8,333 nucleotides of DNA, taken from assembly GCA_021802745.1 (NCBI GenBank), contig JAJZRK010000140.1:1-8333 (forward strand), given 5' to 3'. Shown one piece after another: positions 5,407 to 8,333 of this stretch. The notes under the pieces are model-generated. The model was not told the origin of the DNA and searched no databases. It was given only the letters and a program-made list of their open reading frames with translations. The DNA is from a bacterium (GTDB lineage: Bacteria > Gemmatimonadota > Gemmatimonadetes > Gemmatimonadales > Gemmatimonadaceae). Position 1 is the stretch's first letter. Every line of letters starts with the position of its first letter. A program made the position numbers and the translations under genes.

Positions 5407-7965
5407 CTACCCAGCCTGGGTGGGGGGCGCGTGCGGTTGGGCGCCGGCGGCGAGGGCCTGTTCCACGGCTTCGGCGAGCTTGGCGGCGGAGAAGGGCTTC
5501 TGCAGGACGCCGGCCGCAGTCTCGCGGGCGTCTTGCGGAGGCGTGGCGTCGGCCGCGTACCCCGAAACGAACAGCGTGCGCAGGCCGGGATGGGCGCGTG
5601 CAAGTCGGTCGGCCAGCTCGCGGCCATTCATGTCTGGCATGACGATGTCGGTGATGAGGAGATCGAGCTGGTCGCCGTGCTCCGCCGCGAGGCGCAGGCC
5701 CTCGTGCGGCGATCCGGCGCAGAACACTCGATACCCGAGCTTCTCCAGCATGCGCGACGCCACGCGCAGGATGGCCGGCTCATCCTCGACGAGCAGGATC
5801 GTGTGCTCGCGCCGTCGCACAGCCGGCGTCGAAGCTGGGGTGGCGACCTTCGCCGCCGATGGTTTCGCCGCCGAACGCGGCAGGTAGATCTGCATGCTCG
5901 TGCCAAGGCCGGGGGTGCTGTCGACGACGATGACGCCGTTGTTCTGCTGGACAATGCCGATGACCGTGGCAAGCCCGAGGCCGGATCCCTTGCCGGCCAG
6001 CTTGGTGGTGAAGTACGGCTCGAAGATCTTTCCCCGGATCTCCTCACTGATGCCGCATCCGGAGTCCGTGACCGTCAACGTGACGTACTCGCCCGGCGCA
6101 CTCCCCTCGTGCGATGCACAGAATGCCTCATCCACCACCACCGCGCCGGTGGCGATGGTGATCCGGCCGACGTCGGCGATCGCATCGCGGGCGTTGACGC
6201 AGAGATTCGCGAGCACCTGATTGAGCTGCGTCGGGTCAAGCCGGAGCGGAGGCAGGTCGGCGGCGGGTGCCCAGCGCACCTCGATGGCCTCGCCGACGAG
6301 CCGACGCAGGACCGGCAGCATCTGTTCCACCGTCTCGTTGAGGTCCACCATCCGCGGCGCCGTCGTCTGTTGCCGGGCAAACGCGAGCAGCTGGGCGACG
6401 ATCTCCGCCGAGTGGAGCGCGGCGCGGCGCACGTCCGCCAGTCCGGCGTACACGGGATGGTCCGGTTCGAGCTGGTCGAGGGCCATCTCGGTCTCGCCGA
6501 GAATCACGACGAGCATGTTGTTGAAGTCGTGCGCCACGCCACCGGCCAGGCGCCCGATGGCCTCCAGCCGCTGGGCCTCCGTGAGCTGCAGGCGGAGCTG
6601 GTCGCGCTCCGCCTCGGCACGTTTGCGCGCCGTGATGTCGCGAAAGACCGATCGGCTGGAGACGATGCGCCCGGCCGCGTCGCGGACGGCGGACGTGTTG
6701 ACACTCACCTCCACGACGCCGCCATCGCGGCAGCGGACGCGCATTTCCTCGTCGTGCAGCTCGCCCGACTCGAGGAAGCGCGCAAATAGCGCGCGCGAGG
6801 CCTCGGCTTGGGCGGGATCGTACAGCTCGAAGATGGGCTTGCCCACCAGTTCGGAGCGCGAGTAGCCCGTGACGCGCGCGAGGGTCTCGTTGCAGCGGAT
6901 AATGCGGGCGGTCGCCGCGTCCACGGACACGAACATGTCCGGCGCGTTGTCGTAGAGATCGGCGAGGCGCGCCTCGCTCTCCCGCAAGGCCGCCTCGGCC
7001 GCCCGGCGTTCGGTGATGTCCACCACGACGCCGCGCATGCGCAGCGGCCGGCCGCCATCGTCAATCTCGAACTCGCCGTGCGACGACACCCACCGTTCGC
7101 TGCCATCCGGACGGACCACGCGGTATTCGCGGTTGAACGGTTCCCGCGCCGCGATGCAGCCCGCCACGGCCGCGTTGACGCCGACAATGTCGTCCGGATG
7201 CACGCGCCCGGCGAACGACGCATATCGGCCGTCGAACTCGTCGGCCTTGAAGCCGAACAGCTCGGCTTGCCGCGGCGACCAGGTGAGCACGTCCTCGGTG
7301 ATGAGCCAGTCGAAGGTGCCCATGCGCGCCGCGTCGAGGGCGAGCCGCAGCCGCTCCTCGCTGGCGAGCAGGGCGCGCGCCTCGCGCTCCCGGCGGACAC
7401 GATTGGCGAGCAGCGTTCCGAGGGCGGCGGTGGCGAGGGGATACACCAGCAGCACGGGCCACGTGATGGCGCGGAGCACGCGCATGGCCGCATCCCACGG
7501 GAGGACGAGCATGCAGGCCAGCATCAACACGTGCGCCAACAGGCCGAAGGCGTAGAGCTCCAGCGCGGTGATGTCGTCGAGCGCGCCCTTGCGACGATGC
7601 CGCCAGGCAATGCCGAGCGCGCCCGTGACGAGGATCACGAGCACGCCGGCCGAGGCGGCGGCGCCGCCCCGCCAGAGCCGGAACACCGCCGTCATTGCCA
7701 TGGCGATGGCGGTCGGCATGGCCCCGAGGAAGAGGCCGGCGGTGCTCAGCAGCACGGAGCGGGTGTCGAAGATGATGCCGGCCTCGAGCGGGAACGACGC
7801 GACCATCAGGCCAATGCCGAGCAGGCCGAGCCCAATGCCGACGACCACCTGCTGGGCGCGACGATCAGAGAGGCGGCGCCGGCTCGTGAACAGGTCGAAG
7901 ACCAGCACGAGCAGGAACAGGAGCGCGGCATTCTGGATGAGCGCGGGGAGCGTGGAATGGGTCAC
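5407..7965 (-). CDS. Hybrid sensor histidine kinase with 5TM LytS-type sensor, two PAS domains and receiver
   Basis: This 852-residue membrane sensor kinase has several membrane spans in residues 1-190. They match the 5TMR-LYT sensor of LytS/YhcK proteins, seen in FDTRSVLLSTAGLFLGAMPT (66-85) and VFRLWRGG (94-101). Two PAS domains follow (about 200-320 with its C-terminal VVVDITERR, and about 330-447 ending FRDITARKRAE). The dimerisation helix has phospho-acceptor His479 in GGVAHDFNNML. The ATPase domain shows the N box NLCVNARDAI (587-596), DSGCGI (634-639) and GKGSGLGLATV (658-668). A receiver domain (about 722-838) carries VEDEP (726-730), phospho-acceptor Asp773 in LLITDIVMPDMNG, Ser801 and Lys823. 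GTG 7963-7965 is chosen as the start because AGAGGAGG lies 12 bases upstream. The frame remains open to 8094, but that would run through the tRNA terminator. There is no DNA-binding domain or partner regulator nearby. The signal is unknown. LytS-type sensors often respond to cell-wall or membrane state or to small metabolites. Confidence 0.94.
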   Translation of the reverse strand: MTHSTLPALIQNAALLFLLVLVFDLFTSRRRLSDRRAQQVVVGIGLGLLGIGLMVASFPLEAGIIFDTRSVLLSTAGLFLGAMPTAIAMAMTAVFRLWRGGAAASAGVLVILVTGALGIAWRHRRKGALDDITALELYAFGLLAHVLMLACMLVLPWDAAMRVLRAITWPVLLVYPLATAALGTLLANRVRREREARALLASEERLRLALDAARMGTFDWLITEDVLTWSPRQAELFGFKADEFDGRYASFAGRVHPDDIVGVNAAVAGCIAAREPFNREYRVVRPDGSERWVSSHGEFEIDDGGRPLRMRGVVVDITERRAAEAALRESEARLADLYDNAPDMFVSVDAATARIIRCNETLARVTGYSRSELVGKPIFELYDPAQAEASRALFARFLESGELHDEEMRVRCRDGGVVEVSVNTSAVRDAAGRIVSSRSVFRDITARKRAEAERDQLRLQLTEAQRLEAIGRLAGGVAHDFNNMLVVILGETEMALDQLEPDHPVYAGLADVRRAALHSAEIVAQLLAFARQQTTAPRMVDLNETVEQMLPVLRRLVGEAIEVRWAPAADLPPLRLDPTQLNQVLANLCVNARDAIADVGRITIATGAVVVDEAFCASHEGSAPGEYVTLTVTDSGCGISEEIRGKIFEPYFTTKLAGKGSGLGLATVIGIVQQNNGVIVVDSTPGLGTSMQIYLPRSAAKPSAAKVATPASTPAVRRREHTILLVEDEPAILRVASRMLEKLGYRVFCAGSPHEGLRLAAEHGDQLDLLITDIVMPDMNGRELADRLARAHPGLRTLFVSGYAADATPPQDARETAAGVLQKPFSAAKLAEAVEQALAAGAQPHAPPTQAG

Positions 7966-7977
7966 GGTAGGGCTCGG

Positions 7978-7985
7978 CCTCCTCT
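7978..7985 (-). promoter_or_regulatory. Shine-Dalgarno site of the hybrid kinase
   Basis: The minus strand reads AGAGGAGG, a strong match to the anti-SD sequence, with 12 bases to the GTG at 7965. The spacing is longer than ideal. The alternative ATG at 8014-8016 has no such site, so this supports the GTG start. Confidence 0.5.
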
Positions 7986-8024
7986 CGGCGTTTCGATCGT
8001 GCCGCTCCAGGCGCATCCCCGGGG

Positions 8025-8036
8025 GTGCACGTACAC
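8025..8036. promoter_or_regulatory. Imperfect palindrome GTGCACGTACAC upstream of the kinase (possible operator)
   Basis: Ten of twelve bases are symmetric about a central ACGT. It lies about 60 bases upstream of the kinase start and 15 bases past the tRNA terminator, where the kinase promoter should be. The surrounding GGTGC (8024-8028) and GCACC (8039-8043) could also pair as a leader hairpin. Nothing shows which protein, if any, binds. Confidence 0.25.
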
Positions 8037-8050
8037 TCGCACCGGGGACG

Positions 8051-8083
8051 AAAAAAAGCTCCCCGGACAGAGCCGGGGAGCTT
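8051..8083 (-). terminator. Intrinsic terminator of tRNA-Asn
   Basis: On the minus strand an 11-bp perfect stem (arms at 8073-8083 and 8056-8066, AAGCTCCCCGG with CCGGGGAGCTT) closes a six-base loop and runs directly into a stretch of seven T (the last two bases of the stem plus five beyond). It sits 42 bases downstream of the tRNA end and upstream of the kinase gene, so it separates the two transcription units. Confidence 0.92.
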
Positions 8084-8125
8084 GCTTGGAGCAACCTGGT
8101 ACGGGACGTGCAACTGCCAGTTGAG

Positions 8126-8198
8126 CTCCCGAGGAGGGACTTGAACCCCCGACCCGACGATTAACAGTCGTCTGCTCTACCACCTGAGCTACTCGGGA
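8126..8198 (-). tRNA. tRNA-Asn (anticodon GTT)
   Basis: The minus strand folds into a complete cloverleaf of 73 bases. The acceptor arms TCCCGAG (8192-8198) and CTCGGGA (8127-8133) pair fully, with discriminator G at 8126. The D stem is GCTC/GAGC with an AGGTGGTA loop. The anticodon stem is GACGA/TCGTC with loop CTGTTAA, placing anticodon GTT at 8163-8165, which reads AAC and AAU (asparagine). The variable loop is GGGTC. The T arm is GGGGG/CCCTC with TTCAAGT and one G-U pair. No CCA is encoded, so CCA must be added by the nucleotidyltransferase. Confidence 0.98.
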
Positions 8199-8207
8199 AG
8201 AACGATA

Positions 8208-8236
8208 AAAATACCCCGATTGCAGGTTGAGTTCAA
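8208..8236 (-). promoter_or_regulatory. Sigma-70-like promoter of tRNA-Asn
   Basis: On the minus strand TTGAAC (8231-8236, 4 of 6 to the -35 consensus) and TATTTT (8208-8213, 4 of 6 to the -10 consensus) are separated by exactly 17 bases. The -10 box ends nine bases before the mature tRNA. The A/T-rich -10 stands out in otherwise GC-rich DNA. Confidence 0.6.
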
Positions 8237-8290
8237 GCGGTCAGAAACCCGAATTGCACGATTCCCGTAGACGGTGAGGTGAACTCTTCA
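8237..8290. other. Intergenic stretch between tRNA-Asn promoter and the right-edge gene
   Basis: There is no further RNA gene and no clear rightward promoter here. One copy of AGACGGT (8269-8275), the heptad that forms the array at 102-132, is present. A single copy can be chance. Confidence 0.3.
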
Positions 8291-8333
8291 ATGATCATTG
8301 GGCTGCAGGCCCTTCGGGTAAATCCGCTGCGCA
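8291..8333 (+). CDS. Possible ABC transporter permease (MacB/FtsX-like), N-terminal fragment (partial)
   Basis: From ATG 8291 a frame runs off the right edge for 14 codons and reads MIIGLQALRVNPLR. The wording 'aLr.NplR' is the common opening of MacB/FtsX-type permeases, which continue '(S/T).Lt.LGi.iGv' into the first membrane helix just beyond this window. Such permeases work with an ABC ATPase in lipoprotein or peptide export. A GAGGT at 8276-8280 lies ten bases before the ATG and could be its ribosome site. The gene would be divergent from tRNA-Asn. Fourteen residues are very little evidence, so this is a motif-based guess. Confidence 0.35.
   Translation, partial: MIIGLQALRVNPLR

Noticed and set aside
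4241..5887. 548-codon plus-strand frame antisense to the glycosyltransferase and kinase
   Set aside because: High-GC antisense shadow. The opposite strand has clear GT4 and receiver motifs, and this frame even translates the 11-bp repeat.
7966..8094. N-terminal extension of the kinase to 8094
   Set aside because: It would start inside the region downstream of the tRNA and translate the intrinsic terminator. The GTG at 7965 has a strong ribosome site and a typical membrane N-terminus.
6808..8124. 438-codon plus-strand frame antisense to the kinase
   Set aside because: Rich in His, Gly, Arg and Glu with no recognisable fold. It runs through the terminator and is a shadow of the kinase.
7568..8164. 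Plus-strand frame ending in PRRDLNPRPDD
   Set aside because: This ending is the familiar artefact of translating the reverse complement of a tRNA. The rest is antisense to the kinase.
8126..8333. Integration site or mobile element at tRNA-Asn
   Set aside because: tRNA genes often serve as attachment sites, but I found no second copy of the tRNA 3' end, no integrase and no direct repeat in the window.

Overview
The window is GC-rich bacterial chromosome with tightly packed genes. Its style (very high GC, GTG starts, few strong Shine-Dalgarno sites, short heptad repeats between genes, a tRNA without an encoded CCA, an exported S58 peptidase) suggests a soil or freshwater bacterium, and Gemmatimonadota is my best guess. 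That guess rests on overall style and on no marker gene.

Layout, left to right. (1) A minus-strand fragment runs off the left edge (1-97) and looks like the N-terminus of a DNA polymerase III delta-prime/clamp-loader ATPase. A heptanucleotide tandem repeat lies directly upstream of it. (2) An exported P1-family (DmpA/BapA-type, MEROPS S58) aminopeptidase lies on the plus strand (257-1381) and ends at a GC-rich hairpin facing the next operon. (3) A minus-strand operon purE - purK - FMN split-barrel oxidase (3508 down to 1426) has both gene junctions overlapping by the four bases GTGA. PurE and PurK carry out the two-step carboxylation of AIR in purine synthesis. (4) Divergent from purE is a DsbA/HCCA-isomerase-like thioredoxin-fold protein (3631-4233). 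(5) Converging on it is a minus-strand pair: a large membrane-bound hybrid histidine kinase with a LytS-type 5TM sensor (7965-5407), followed after a 68-base spacer filled with an 11-bp tandem repeat by a GT4-type glycosyltransferase (5338-4280). (6) Upstream of the kinase is a minus-strand tRNA-Asn(GTT) with its own recognisable promoter and a strong intrinsic terminator. (7) At the right edge a short plus-strand frame may be the beginning of a MacB/FtsX-like ABC transporter permease.

Most of the window is housekeeping or common accessory content. I do not see a convincing new multi-gene system. The most useful observations are the two edge gene fragments, the two tandem repeats that sit in leaders immediately before minus-strand genes, the doubly coupled purEK-flavoprotein operon, and the orphan hybrid kinase linked to a glycosyltransferase.
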